In this document: in pieces, positions 19,930 through 29,161 of the stretch
How positions within the stretch are numbered: position 1 is the stretch's first letter
Layout: every line of letters begins with the position of its first letter
Assembly (NCBI RefSeq): GCF_000409775.1
Contig: NZ_KE332377.1
Span: forward strand, 1,398,073 to 1,462,072
Direction of reading: 5' to 3'
Source: Litchfieldella anticariensis FP35 = DSM 16096
GTDB lineage: Bacteria; Pseudomonadota; Gammaproteobacteria; Pseudomonadales; Halomonadaceae
Length of the DNA: 64,000 nt
Notes under the pieces: model-generated
What the model saw: the letters and a program-made list of their open reading frames with translations, nothing else
Told to the model about the DNA's origin: nothing
The model's database searches: none
Position numbers and translations under genes: made by a program

Positions 19930-20898
19930 ATGACTAATCAAGTGACAACGAGGTTGTCAGCGAACGCCCGCTATGCGGGCGTTCTGCTGTTGATACTCCT
20001 GATGAGTGCAATGGCCGGTTGTGCCACCGGCCCGCATTTGGCAGGCCCCGCGGAGATGGGGGTACCCGAACGGGTACGACTCGACGATGTCCCCTTCCAC
20101 TCCCAGCGTGATTACCAGTGCGGCCCCGCCTCATTGGCCATGGTACTCAATGCCAGTGGCGTCGATGTGGACGTCGATACCCTGATTCCCCAGGTTTTCC
20201 TGCCCAACCGTGAAGGCAGCGTCCAACCGGAGATGCTGGCCACCGTGCGCCGCTATGGACGTATCGGCTTCGTGATAGATGGCAGCTTCGAATCTCTGTT
20301 CACGGAACTGGCTGCCGGCAACCCGGTAGTCGTGATGCAAAACCTGTCACTGCCAGCCTGGCCCCTGTGGCACTACGCCGTTGCCATCGGCTATGACCTT
20401 GATGAGGAGGTCATGACAGTGCACAGCGGCATGGAAGCGGCGCGCCTCGAATCGTTCAAACGTTTCGATTCCACCTGGGCGCGCAGCGGGTATTGGGCTT
20501 TCGTCGCACTGCCCCCAGGCAAACTGCCGGCCAGCATCGACTCCGAGCAGGCCATGGACGCCATCGCCGCCTTTGAACACGCCAACGATGCCCATGCCGC
20601 GCTACCCGCCTGGCAGGCTACGGTGAAGCGCTGGCCGGAGTTCGCCATGGGTTGGTTCGCTCTTGGCAACGCCCGACATGCCGATGGCAATCCCAATGGC
20701 GCCGTGGAGGCCTTCCGCGAAGCGACCAAACAACGTCCGGATCTGGCGGTAGCTTGGCTCAATCTGGGTCTGACGCTGGAGGGCCTGGATAAGCTCGACG
20801 AAGCTCGTCATGCATTACAGCAAGCCGCTGAGTTGCCTGGCCGCTGGCAAGACGACGCCCGTGGGGCCCTTGCTCGTCTGGGCCCCACCGCGCTCTAG
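19930..20898 (+). CDS. PA2778-family C39-like cysteine peptidase lipoprotein with TPR repeats
   Basis: A 322-residue envelope protein. The N-terminus has a lipobox (LLMSAMAGC, Cys about residue 34). A C39-like papain-fold domain follows, with the catalytic Cys in QRDYQCGPASLAMVL and a His in LWHYAVAIGYD. The C-terminal 120 residues are TPR-like (GWFALGNARHADGNPNGAVEAFREA, AWLNLGLTLEGLDKLDEARH). C39 peptidases usually cut double-glycine leaders; the target of this family is not known. The tight pairing with the PA2779-type gene suggests a two-part system. A terminator-like hairpin lies within the first codons (19962-19984). Confidence 0.88.
   Translation: MTNQVTTRLSANARYAGVLLLILLMSAMAGCATGPHLAGPAEMGVPERVRLDDVPFHSQRDYQCGPASLAMVLNASGVDVDVDTLIPQVFLPNREGSVQPEMLATVRRYGRIGFVIDGSFESLFTELAAGNPVVVMQNLSLPAWPLWHYAVAIGYDLDEEVMTVHSGMEAARLESFKRFDSTWARSGYWAFVALPPGKLPASIDSEQAMDAIAAFEHANDAHAALPAWQATVKRWPEFAMGWFALGNARHADGNPNGAVEAFREATKQRPDLAVAWLNLGLTLEGLDKLDEARHALQQAAELPGRWQDDARGALARLGPTAL
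19962..19984 (+). terminator. Hairpin inside the start of the PA2778-family gene
   Basis: A perfect 9-base stem, GAACGCCCG (19962-19970) with CGGGCGTTC (19976-19984), loop CTATG. It lies 32 bases into the coding region. It could attenuate transcription or translation between the paired genes. There is no T-tract. Confidence 0.4.
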
Positions 20899-20958
20899 TG
20901 CCATGCTCAATGGGTGGGCTAAGCTGCCATTCAACAGGTTATTGTTCAGAGGCACGAC

Positions 20959-21897
20959 ATGCGTATCGCAATCTATGGTACCGGTGGCGTAGGCGGCTAT
21001 TTTGGTGGTCGCCTGGCCCAGGCTGGTGAAGATGTGACTTTCATCGCACGCGGCGAGCACCTGAGCGCCATCCAACGCAGTGGATTGCATGTGCACAGTA
21101 TTGCCGGCGACTTCGCCATCGCGCCAGCCAAGGTCACCAACGACCTGGCGAGCGTCGGTCCAGTGGACTGCGTGATCGTCGCAGTGAAAGCCTGGCAAGT
21201 CGTGGATGCCGCTGAGGCAATGCAGCCGTTGATCGGCCACGATACCTTCGTGGTGCCTCTGGAAAACGGTGTCGAGGCTGCCGATCAACTAGCTGACATA
21301 CTCGGTCGTGAACACGTAGTTGGCGGCCTGTGCGGCATCCTGGCCTGGAGGGAAGGTCCTGGGGTGATTCGCCATGCCGGCATCGATCCTTTCGTGCGTA
21401 TCGGTGAGCTGGACAATCGCATCAGTGAGCGCACACAACGCCTGCAAGCGGCTTTTGTCCGCGCGACCGGTGTGGAAGCCGAAATCGCCGACGATATCCA
21501 GGTCGCGATATGGAGCAAATTTCTGTTCATCTGCGCCATGAGCGGCATTGGCAGCATTACGCGAGCTCCGATAGGCATCACACGAGTCGTGCCGGACACC
21601 CGTCGCACGATCGAACAGATACTGGAAGAGATCTATCGCGTTGGCCTAGCCAAGGGGGTTGCTCTGCCCAACAACGCGGTGGAAAGAGCCTTGAAACTCA
21701 TTGATGCGTTGCCGGAGAAGAGCACCGCCTCCATGCAGCGCGATATCCTGGAAGGACGGCCTTCGGAACTCGAATCCCAGAACGGAGCCGTGGTAAGACT
21801 AGGCATTGAATACGGCGTGGCCACGCCGGTCAACGCCGTGATCCACGCCGCACTTCTGCCCCAGGAAATGCGTGCCCGGGGCGTGGAAGATTTTTAG
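20959..21897 (+). CDS. 2-dehydropantoate 2-reductase family protein (PanE/ApbA)
   Basis: A 312-residue NADPH-dependent reductase. The Rossmann motif GTGGVGGYFGGRLAQAG is at residues 6-22, and ENGVEAADQL and a C-terminal helical domain (KFLFICAMSGIGSITRAPIG) are visible. PanE reduces ketopantoate to pantoate for coenzyme A, but the family contains many paralogues. Isolation from other pantothenate genes leaves the substrate open. The stop codon TAG (21895-21897) coincides with the first bases of the MITE-like copy B, which may have trimmed or extended the original C-terminus. Confidence 0.85.
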   Translation: MRIAIYGTGGVGGYFGGRLAQAGEDVTFIARGEHLSAIQRSGLHVHSIAGDFAIAPAKVTNDLASVGPVDCVIVAVKAWQVVDAAEAMQPLIGHDTFVVPLENGVEAADQLADILGREHVVGGLCGILAWREGPGVIRHAGIDPFVRIGELDNRISERTQRLQAAFVRATGVEAEIADDIQVAIWSKFLFICAMSGIGSITRAPIGITRVVPDTRRTIEQILEEIYRVGLAKGVALPNNAVERALKLIDALPEKSTASMQRDILEGRPSELESQNGAVVRLGIEYGVATPVNAVIHAALLPQEMRARGVEDF

Positions 21898-22126
21898 GGG
21901 AAACACTGAATAAATGCCTGCGCGACTCAATCACTGCGTTGCGCGGTGCTGGTGCGCCAGCCCGGTCGGAATCCTCACATATAACCCCATATGCTCCGGT
22001 TGACTCGAAACCTGCGGTTTCTCGCCCCTCCGGGGCCATCCTTCGGATGTTTGTCGCTGCGCTCGGTTCTGTGCTCCGGGCGCCTTGTGCTTGACGCCGC
22101 TCGTCGATTTATTAAGCGCTTCCTTA
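21895..22126. mobile_element. MITE-like element, copy B
   Basis: The left end TAGGGGAAACACTGAATAAA pairs with the right end, whose reverse complement begins TAAGGAAGCGCTTAATAAAT. These are imperfect terminal inverted repeats of about 20 bases, flanked by TA. The core shares GGTGCTGGTGCGCCAGCCCG and GAATCCTCA with copy A, but copy B is longer (232 bases) because of a GC-rich insert around 22010-22100. It has no gene of its own. It fills the 270-base gap between convergent genes and supplies the stop codon of the PanE-like gene. Confidence 0.8.
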
Positions 22127-22167
22127 AATTTTTTAAACAAGGCTTAATGCTTGATGTCGTGCACTTC

Positions 22168-22644
22168 TCAGTCGCGCTGGTAAGTGCCTACCAGCCGGTT
22201 CATGCCCAGCAGATGCGGTTCAGCTTTACTCAGGAATTCCCCTAGGCTGAGGCCGACCGGCAGATCGAGTTCGTTGTCCAGAGCCAGTACCCAAAAGTAG
22301 TACCGGTGCAGGCCATGGTCTCCCGGAGGCATAGGGCCACCGTAGCCTTGCTTGCCGAAGTCGTTGCCCCCGGTGGTGCCCTCACTCGTGCCTTCCTCCA
22401 ACTGCGTGGTGGAAGCCGGCAGGTTGTACAGTACCCAATGCACGAAACCATATAGACCATTCTGGACCAACGGCGCATCGGGGTCGTGACAGATCACCGC
22501 AAAGGCGTTGGCACCCTGCGGTGCATCGTGCCAGGACAGTGGCGGTGAAACATCGTCGCCCTCACCGGTGTACTTGGTCGGGATCCTGGTCTGCGGTTCG
22601 AAGGCGGAACTTGTCAACTGCATGGTCGATAGTGCAAATGCCAT
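22168..22644 (-). CDS. YbhB/YbcL-family Raf-kinase-inhibitor-like (PEBP) protein
   Basis: A 158-residue cytosolic PEBP-fold protein. The family motifs GDDVSPPLSW, CHDPDAPLVQNGLYGFVHWV, GYGGPMPPGDHGLHRYYFWV and ALDNEL line the anion-binding pocket. Bacterial YbhB/YbcL proteins have no settled role. ATG 22644 is chosen because AGGAGGAAGATC sits directly upstream; the open frame continues to 22851 without family similarity. It appears monocistronic. Confidence 0.93.
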   Translation of the reverse strand: MAFALSTMQLTSSAFEPQTRIPTKYTGEGDDVSPPLSWHDAPQGANAFAVICHDPDAPLVQNGLYGFVHWVLYNLPASTTQLEEGTSEGTTGGNDFGKQGYGGPMPPGDHGLHRYYFWVLALDNELDLPVGLSLGEFLSKAEPHLLGMNRLVGTYQRD

Positions 22645-22919
22645 CGTGATCTTCCTCCTTTTTGCGTTCGCTACGTCATTACATTCGAAGAGATGACGCC
22701 ATCCTGTCAACGAGAGCAGGTAACCTGGCATGAAAACCCGATACGCGACGGCGCCACTGCCGATATGAGCACATCCGAAACCCCTTGTTATCGGCCAGCG
22801 CAGGGACGGCCAAGGTGACTGGACGGCAGACTGTGTCAGACTATGGTTCAAAGCATCGCGGTAGAAAGGGAACAGCCCGAGAAAATCAAAAAAGAACGTC
22901 TAACAAGAAGGGGTGCACC

Positions 22920-25900
22920 TTGGCAGGGATAACACAACACGACGGTCGTCTGGTGCTGGACCCACAGCATCTCAAGCAACTGCGCAAACACCTAGGACTA
23001 AGTCAGGAAGCTTTGGCACAACGCTGCTTCGATCAACGGCTGTGCGTTTCCATCGCCTCGATAAAGCGCGCCGAAAGTGGCAAACCGGTGCTGTACCGCA
23101 CCGCCCGCCACCTGGCAACCATTTACGAGGTCGAGGTCGAGGCACTAGAGTCCCATACTTCCCCTGCTTCGACTTCGCCGTCAGCTGTCGAAGACATGGA
23201 AATGGATGACAACGAAAGCCGCAACGTCATCCGTCTTTCGGTTGTCACCAGCACACTGACCAAACACGTAGTGCGCGACATCGGTCAGCATATCGAGCAA
23301 TTTGGCGGTTCCCTATGCGAATCCACCAGCGCCACTCTGCTCGAGGCTATCTTTGGAGTGCCACGTGCCTATCGCAGTGACGCCTTGCGCTGCCTGCAAT
23401 GCGCTACCGCTATCTCACGCCTGCTGGCGAATGACCGCCTTCCTGACAGCAGTATTCGGCTCGCCACCCAGCAATGGCCATCCACCGAGCAAACACCGTT
23501 GACTGCTCCCGACCTTCCAACGCCATCCTTGGCATCGACACCATCGATATGGGTAGAACATGGGCTCGCCGTGCAACTCGTCGAACGTTTTGTCTTCGAT
23601 GAAAAACTGCAGCAAGGCTTCATGCGCTACGTAGGCCCCTTGGAGGCTGATCATGCCTCGCGCTTCGACCTCATCGGCCGCCATCTCGAGGTCAGTCAGC
23701 TCAAAGCCGTGCTGGAAACCACTTGTACCTACCAGACAGGCCATATCCTCTATGTGCGCGGTGTGGCTGGTATCGGCAAGACACGACTGGTCTCCGAGTT
23801 CATCGATATGGCACACCAGCAGGACGCAGACCTGCATGTCGCCACGGTGCTGGACTTCGGTACCCGCACCGATGACAGCCCCCTTGCTCAATTGTTGCGT
23901 TCACTACTGAAGCTGCCGGAAGGCTCGAGCGCCGCCGAACGCCAGCTTCGGGAAAGACTCCACTGGCTGCGTCTCCCAAACGACCATGCCATGGTCTTTC
24001 GCCCCTTACTCGGTCTGCCCCAGCCCCCGGAACATGAACGTGTCTATGCCGCGATGACCTATGACACTCGCGTGGAGCGGCAACGTGCGGCCTTGCGCGA
24101 ACTGATTCTCCGGGAAGCGATCGAGCGGCCGCAAGTACTAGTGATCGAAGATCTGCATTGGGCCGATGACACTCTATTCCAGACCCTGGCTACACTGCTG
24201 CAGGACGTTCGTGACGCACCGGTAATCTGGATGCTGACCTCACGTATCGAACAGGACCCGTTGGAGACGAAACTACGGCCACTTCTCACCGATCAGCCAT
24301 TGACGCTCATTGACCTGGCCCCTCTGCGTCAGCCCGAAGCCCAGACCCTGGCCACTCAATTTGGCGAATTCGACACAAGTTACGTCTCCCAGTGCGTGAC
24401 TCGTTCTCAGGGCAATCCCCTGTTTCTCACTCAATTGCTGCTCTTCCATCAGAGCGGCTCACTGCCAGCCAGCCTGAAGAACCTGGTACAGACAAAACTC
24501 GACCAACTCGCCACACCAGATCGCCAGGCGATGCGCGCAGCAGCCACCATTGGCCAACGCTTCACGCTCGAGGCACTGCGTGCACTCCTGCCCTTCCACG
24601 ACTACCGCCCTGAACTCCCCCGGCGCCACTACTTGGTCCGCCCCCTGGACGACGAAACCTACTTGTTCGTACATGACCTGATCATGCAGGGGATCTACGA
24701 ATCCATCCCACGAACGCAGCGCGATCGAATGCACCTGCGACTGGCGCAGTATTACGCCGAGCGAGACGCGACCTTGCGTGCTCAGCACCTGCACAAGGCA
24801 CGCGCCCTGGCAGCTCCCGGAGCCTTTGTGGAAGCCATCGAGATTCAGTTGAGCCAACACCGCCACGCCTCGGCCCTGGCTTTGCTGCAACAATGTCAGG
24901 AAATCGATTATGCGCCACGCGACGATTATCACCTTGAGATGTTGCATGCACAGATTTGCGTTGCCATGGGGCTCACCCAGGAAGCCCGCACTCATTACGA
25001 TGCCGCCAGACACATGGCCGCCAACGACCAGGCGTTGATAGACGCCTGTATCGGTCTGGCCCGAACTCTCAACTTGCTCGATGAGTTAGATGAAGAAGAG
25101 CGCCTGCTCGACCGGATATTGCCTGAGGCTAGAAAGCTGCAAGCTCACGCAGCTCTTGCTGAAATCTACTATCTCAAGGGCAACATCTACTTTCCGCGCG
25201 GCGACTTCTCCCGCTGCCGGGAATATCAGGAGCGGGCGCTGGAGGAAGCGCGTGCCAGCGAAGGCAAGACGACAGAGATACAGGCCCTGAGTGGCTTGGG
25301 AGACTCCCACTATGCTGAAGGCCATATGCTCAGTGCCCACCGGGTCTTCGAGCGCTGCGTGGCACTCTGCCGGCAACATGGTCATGCCGACCTGGAGGCC
25401 TCCAACTTGTTCATGCTGGGAACGGTGCGCATCTATACCAACGATACTCAGGCAGCCCTGGAAGATACCCTAGTAGCTACCGAGCTGGGTGAGCGAGTCG
25501 GGAACCGTCGAGCCGAAATCGTGGCTCGCCTGACAGCTGGTTGGATCCTGCTGTCACAAGCACGCCCCGAGGCAGCATCACAGCATGTCGAGACCGGCCT
25601 GGAGCTGGCACGAGGCATGGGAGCCAATCGCTTCGAGGCATTCCTGCTGGAAAGCCAGGCACGTCTCAAATTGGTCGAGGGGCAGTTCGACGTCGCGCGC
25701 AATCTCATCCGCACCGCCTGGCAGATAGTCGAACGCCACCACCTGCACCACTTCATTGGCCCTTGGGTTCTGGGTACTCTGGCCCTGCTCGAGGAGCGCG
25801 AGAGTGAGCGGCAAGTCGCCCTCGAAAAGGGGTGGACACTACTCGATCGCGGTTGTGTGGGGCATAACGCCTATCGCTTTCTGATCACTGCCGCGGAGAC

Positions 25901-26150
25901 CTGTCTAGTCCATGGTCAAGGGCCGGAAGCACGGCGATTCGCACAACGTCTGCGTGATTTTGTGGCCTCGGAGCCTTGTGCCTGGGCTCAGCATCATATC
26001 GAACTGATAGAACGCCATGCCGCTTGGCTGGTCTCCTCTTCGGGGGAGGATCACCGTCATCTATTGCAACAATGGCGAAAAGGTGTCGATCAAGGACTGA
26101 CACTGGTCATGCCTCGGTTGGCCATGGAGCATTATGGAAGAATGGCATGA
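22920..26150 (+). CDS. Large XRE-AAA-TPR signal-integrating regulator
   Basis: A protein of about 1,076 residues. An XRE-type helix-turn-helix at roughly residues 15-75 (LKQLRKHLGLSQEALAQRCF) is followed by a degenerate class III cyclase-like segment (about 100-190, LEAIFGVPRAYRSDALRCLQ). A STAND/AAA-16 ATPase comes next, with Walker A VRGVAGIGKTRLV near 280 and Walker B VLVIEDLHWAD near 405. The C-terminal half, about 600 residues, is TPR-like helical repeats. Such proteins are ATP-dependent switch regulators whose repeats sense a ligand or partner. The start is uncertain: TTG 22920 with AAGGGG upstream fits the domain edge, but the frame is open from 22785. It converges on an FAD oxidoreductase gene and may control the 28199-30864 genes. 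Confidence 0.8.
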   Translation: MAGITQHDGRLVLDPQHLKQLRKHLGLSQEALAQRCFDQRLCVSIASIKRAESGKPVLYRTARHLATIYEVEVEALESHTSPASTSPSAVEDMEMDDNESRNVIRLSVVTSTLTKHVVRDIGQHIEQFGGSLCESTSATLLEAIFGVPRAYRSDALRCLQCATAISRLLANDRLPDSSIRLATQQWPSTEQTPLTAPDLPTPSLASTPSIWVEHGLAVQLVERFVFDEKLQQGFMRYVGPLEADHASRFDLIGRHLEVSQLKAVLETTCTYQTGHILYVRGVAGIGKTRLVSEFIDMAHQQDADLHVATVLDFGTRTDDSPLAQLLRSLLKLPEGSSAAERQLRERLHWLRLPNDHAMVFRPLLGLPQPPEHERVYAAMTYDTRVERQRAALRELILREAIERPQVLVIEDLHWADDTLFQTLATLLQDVRDAPVIWMLTSRIEQDPLETKLRPLLTDQPLTLIDLAPLRQPEAQTLATQFGEFDTSYVSQCVTRSQGNPLFLTQLLLFHQSGSLPASLKNLVQTKLDQLATPDRQAMRAAATIGQRFTLEALRALLPFHDYRPELPRRHYLVRPLDDETYLFVHDLIMQGIYESIPRTQRDRMHLRLAQYYAERDATLRAQHLHKARALAAPGAFVEAIEIQLSQHRHASALALLQQCQEIDYAPRDDYHLEMLHAQICVAMGLTQEARTHYDAARHMAANDQALIDACIGLARTLNLLDELDEEERLLDRILPEARKLQAHAALAEIYYLKGNIYFPRGDFSRCREYQERALEEARASEGKTTEIQALSGLGDSHYAEGHMLSAHRVFERCVALCRQHGHADLEASNLFMLGTVRIYTNDTQAALEDTLVATELGERVGNRRAEIVARLTAGWILLSQARPEAASQHVETGLELARGMGANRFEAFLLESQARLKLVEGQFDVARNLIRTAWQIVERHHLHHFIGPWVLGTLALLEERESERQVALEKGWTLLDRGCVGHNAYRFLITAAETCLVHGQGPEARRFAQRLRDFVASEPCAWAQHHIELIERHAAWLVSSSGEDHRHLLQQWRKGVDQGLTLVMPRLAMEHYGRMA

Positions 26151-26174
26151 ATGCCCGCATGGACATTCATGCCA
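26143..26174. terminator. Bidirectional terminator between convergent genes
   Basis: A perfect 11-base stem, TGGCATGAATG (26143-26153) with CATTCATGCCA (26164-26174), and a 10-base loop. It overlaps the regulator's stop codon and lies ahead of the end of the oxidoreductase gene. Confidence 0.7.
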
Positions 26175-26208
26175 TCATCAAATACGCCCCTTCCAGGCAT
26201 GCAGAGTG

Positions 26209-27870
26209 TCACTCAGTGCCCAGCAACCAGCGGCTAAGGCGTTCCGATTGCTCCAAGCACTGTTCCTGAAGGCCAGCACCACACGTCCAGCCACCGGCAA
26301 ACAGTAACGGCCAGGGCGCCTCTCCCTCCCGATACGAGTGCGCGACATCGGCATTGTAGCGATCGATGTCGCGCTGGGCCTGGATACAACCAGCATCAAG
26401 CACATTGTGCTTGAAATAGGTCCATGCCTTGCGATGCAGGGCATCATCGAGTTCCGGCAATTCGCTCTTGTAGCCCGAGTTGTGAATGCCTTCCTGCATC
26501 TGCGTGCGAGTCGACTCAGGCAAGCGGTCGAGCATCTCCCGAGAAAGCCGGTCGGCGTCCAATACCTTGTCGAGCATGTCCTGCTTGGGGATGCTGTTGA
26601 GATCGTTCACCAATGAGACAAAATACTGGGGCAGCCCAGCACTGTCATAGGCAGGATTGTCCGGATCGTTCTGGTGCAGGTTGGCTACGTAGTCGATTCG
26701 GTAAGGGAAGAAGGTATCGCCGGGGTCGCGAATCTCGATGTTGTAGGTTCGCCAGATATTCTTGTTGAGTGGCAACCGGCTGGAAGCGGTATGGCAGACA
26801 GAGTAGCTGCGCGTATAACGCACCGAACCCAGAATGCTATCCAAGCGCTGTCTTATCGGTGCAAGGGTATCGCTCAATGTTACGATCCGACGCGCATCGT
26901 CGGCATGGGTGGCCATAATCACCAGATCGAAAGACGCCGACCAGCCATAGTCATCATGCAGCGTCGCCTTGCCGGGCTCGATACGCACATGCACATCGGC
27001 ATTACGACGAATCGTCACCGACGGTTTCGAGCTGTCGGCCTCGACCAGATGCGCCGCCAGGGCTTCGAGCCAGCGTTGAGAGCCATACTCGAAGTAGCGT
27101 CGCCGAGGCTCACCACCCCCCTCTTGGATGCGGTAATACTGGAACGGGGCTTCCAGTGGCATGTCGCCAGGTCCTTGGTCGTCAGTGAAATACATGGCCG
27201 CGATGCGTGGGTAGTAGATCAGCGTTCTCACCGATTGCACCCGATCCGATAGTGCAGGGTCACCCCAGTCGATGGCGATTCCCAGCTCGCGAGCTGCCGC
27301 TTCCAGCATTTCACGTGGCTTGGCCACGCAGTCATCGAAATAAGCCGCCACCGTATAACTTGGCGAAATGCTATCAAGCAGATCCAGAGCGGCACGATGC
27401 ACGACCTGGATCAACGGTGCCAATCGGCCGTGATCGACATGATCCAGACTGAAGGCTGGGTCGGATACCCCTTGTCGGAGATAGGTGTCATCGGTCAACG
27501 AGATACGGCCATCGCGCGTGAAGTAGCTCTCGGTATCCTGCAGAGGCTTCATATGCTCCAGATAGCCGATCTCGCGCATGACCGCCTCGAGTCTTTTGTA
27601 GGTAGTCAGGTTGACGTCGTTGACGCCCAGGTCCGCCCAGCGAAGATAGGGGACATCGACTCCCTGCTCCATGCGCCGCATGCCCAGGTCGACTACCACC
27701 GTCTCGGCATTTCCACCCAGTGACGCCTTGCGCTCGAAAAGCGTGATCTCCAGTTTCTGCGCAGCATTCTCGCCATGCTTCTTCAGACCCTCCTTCTGAA
27801 GGTAATAGGCCATCGACAGTCCTGATACCCCTGCACCTATGATTGCCACCCTGATAGGTATGTGACTCAT
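26209..27870 (-). CDS. FAD-dependent oxidoreductase, amine-oxidase-like
   Basis: A 553-residue flavoprotein. The N-terminal dinucleotide-binding motif is VAIIGAGVSGLSMAYYLQ, with a second FAD contact at ITLFERKASLGGNAETV. The C-terminal FAD motif is LLFAGGWTCGAGLQEQCLEQ. This is the amine oxidase/phytoene desaturase/protoporphyrinogen oxidase fold, but I do not recognise a specific subfamily. There is no signal peptide, so it is probably cytosolic. It is divergent from the two paralogous beta-rich proteins across a 328-base region and next to the XRE-AAA-TPR regulator, which suggests a common pathway. The substrate is unknown. Confidence 0.82.
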   Translation of the reverse strand: MSHIPIRVAIIGAGVSGLSMAYYLQKEGLKKHGENAAQKLEITLFERKASLGGNAETVVVDLGMRRMEQGVDVPYLRWADLGVNDVNLTTYKRLEAVMREIGYLEHMKPLQDTESYFTRDGRISLTDDTYLRQGVSDPAFSLDHVDHGRLAPLIQVVHRAALDLLDSISPSYTVAAYFDDCVAKPREMLEAAARELGIAIDWGDPALSDRVQSVRTLIYYPRIAAMYFTDDQGPGDMPLEAPFQYYRIQEGGGEPRRRYFEYGSQRWLEALAAHLVEADSSKPSVTIRRNADVHVRIEPGKATLHDDYGWSASFDLVIMATHADDARRIVTLSDTLAPIRQRLDSILGSVRYTRSYSVCHTASSRLPLNKNIWRTYNIEIRDPGDTFFPYRIDYVANLHQNDPDNPAYDSAGLPQYFVSLVNDLNSIPKQDMLDKVLDADRLSREMLDRLPESTRTQMQEGIHNSGYKSELPELDDALHRKAWTYFKHNVLDAGCIQAQRDIDRYNADVAHSYREGEAPWPLLFAGGWTCGAGLQEQCLEQSERLSRWLLGTE

Positions 27871-28198
27871 GATCTTTCTCCCTGATATGGGTTCTCATGC
27901 CATATGGGCAGCGTTTGTCATTGGCCATGACCTGGCAAGCACAAAGCGAAAGATGATACCGAACTGATCCCTCCACTTAGGGAGGCCCAGTCTATGCAGG
28001 CAGGAAAGAAGCACTTGCTGTGACGTCCGAACTCTTTTCTGGATACCGTTCTGATCCCCTTCCTCCCTGACCCACGATGATCCGTTTCTGATGCGGAAAC
28101 ATGACGTTACTAATGCTGAAGTATGAATACCGATCGGATCGCCGACGGTGAGTATTCCCAGCTCCAGTCAGGAGCGATGTCATCAGGAGGTATTCGTC
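27871..28198. promoter_or_regulatory. Divergent regulatory region, oxidoreductase / beta-rich protein genes
   Basis: These 328 bases contain no gene. The clearest element is an inverted repeat, GTTTC-N7-GAAAC (28084-28100). It lies just before a possible -10 TACTAA (28108-28113) for the rightward genes, so it could be a regulator site. No good -35 is visible. AGGAGGT (28185-28191) serves the start at 28199. Confidence 0.35.
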
Positions 28199-28864
28199 AT
28201 GTCCACGCAATACAAGATCGATATTTCGATGAACAGCGACACCATCGACAAGCTCAAGAATGGTGGTTTCGCCCTCTACGGATTCAAGGCTGTGAAAACC
28301 GCCAGCCAGGGTGGGGCTCCCCTGGTATGGTTCCAATCCACCTCATTTCTCAGCCAGACAGAGATTACCTGGGAAGAACAGTACCAGGCCTACATCTCGA
28401 CCGACGAGATCATTGCCAATGGCAAGATCCAGGCCAGTGCGAGCGCTGATATCGACCTGGAGCAGACAATGAACGTCAGTCAGAACGGCACCGTCGATGT
28501 CTATCAGGAAGGCACGCCGCACGCTATTTCGATCCTCAATCGAGGCAAAGCTCCCTGGACCTGCGGTATCTCACAGCAGACCGGCGGCAGCACCAAACCA
28601 ATGTGTGCATTCCCGCTGTACGGCAACAATCTCGACGTGATCGCGCCAATCGAGAGGGTGCTGCTGATGTTCGCCAGCAACACCATCAATACCGGTACGG
28701 TCATCTACAAGGCTTACAGCTCCGGCGTACTCGTGGACCTGACCTCGTCGCAATCGCGCTCGGTGAAGTTCGATATCAATGAGGGCTGGGACTGGGGCGG
28801 TCAATCCTGGGCCAAGTCGGTACAAGCGCAAGAATCCTTGGTCCCGCTACTCATTTCATCGTAA
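28199..28864 (+). CDS. Uncharacterised beta-rich protein, paralogue 1
   Basis: A 221-residue protein that I cannot assign to a named family. It begins MSTQYKIDISMNSDTIDKLK and then GGFALYGFKAVKT. Recognisable blocks are GGAPLVWFQS, QYQAYISTDEIIANGKI, CGISQQTGGSTKPMCAFPLYG and SVKFDINEGWDWGGQSW. No signal peptide, membrane helix or catalytic motif is seen, and predicted strands dominate. The two Cys in the TCGISQ and PMCAF blocks are conserved in paralogue 2 (29205-29924), which shares the same block order. AGGAGGT precedes the ATG. I vaguely recall similar hypothetical proteins in pseudomonads, but no function. Binding (lectin-like or pore-forming) is one guess; this is not supported by a motif. 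Confidence 0.85.
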   Translation: MSTQYKIDISMNSDTIDKLKNGGFALYGFKAVKTASQGGAPLVWFQSTSFLSQTEITWEEQYQAYISTDEIIANGKIQASASADIDLEQTMNVSQNGTVDVYQEGTPHAISILNRGKAPWTCGISQQTGGSTKPMCAFPLYGNNLDVIAPIERVLLMFASNTINTGTVIYKAYSSGVLVDLTSSQSRSVKFDINEGWDWGGQSWAKSVQAQESLVPLLISS

Positions 28865-28883
28865 TCACATAGGAGGGTTCGTC

Positions 28884-29126
28884 ATGCCAGAAGTCAGAAT
28901 TGCTCCTGGAGCCGTACATGTCTTCCCCACAGGGCAACTGGATGAAAACCTGGAACTCGAGAACCGCCATAATGTCGCCGGTCCCGTCATGTACCAGATT
29001 GCCGTCCGTCCAGTGGTGACGATCAACATGACGCCTGACGAGGAATATCAGGTACAAGGGGTCAACGGCCAGCAATTGACCGTCACCAATAATCTACCCA
29101 ATAGCCTCTATTGCCGTTGGGGCTAA
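28884..29126 (+). CDS. Uncharacterised 80-residue protein between the paralogues
   Basis: A short beta-rich protein beginning MPEVRIAPGAVHVFPTGQLD and ending NNLPNSLYCRWG. ATAGGAGGG lies just upstream of the ATG, and the ribosome site and following spacer (TTCGTC) match those of the gene at 28199, so it is very likely translated. It is 19 bases downstream of paralogue 1 and followed by a terminator-like hairpin. It has no signal peptide or known motif. It may be a partner subunit or chaperone of the flanking proteins. Confidence 0.78.
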   Translation: MPEVRIAPGAVHVFPTGQLDENLELENRHNVAGPVMYQIAVRPVVTINMTPDEEYQVQGVNGQQLTVTNNLPNSLYCRWG

Positions 29127-29161
29127 AAGAGACAACGTCCATAGTAGTCGATTCGAAATGA

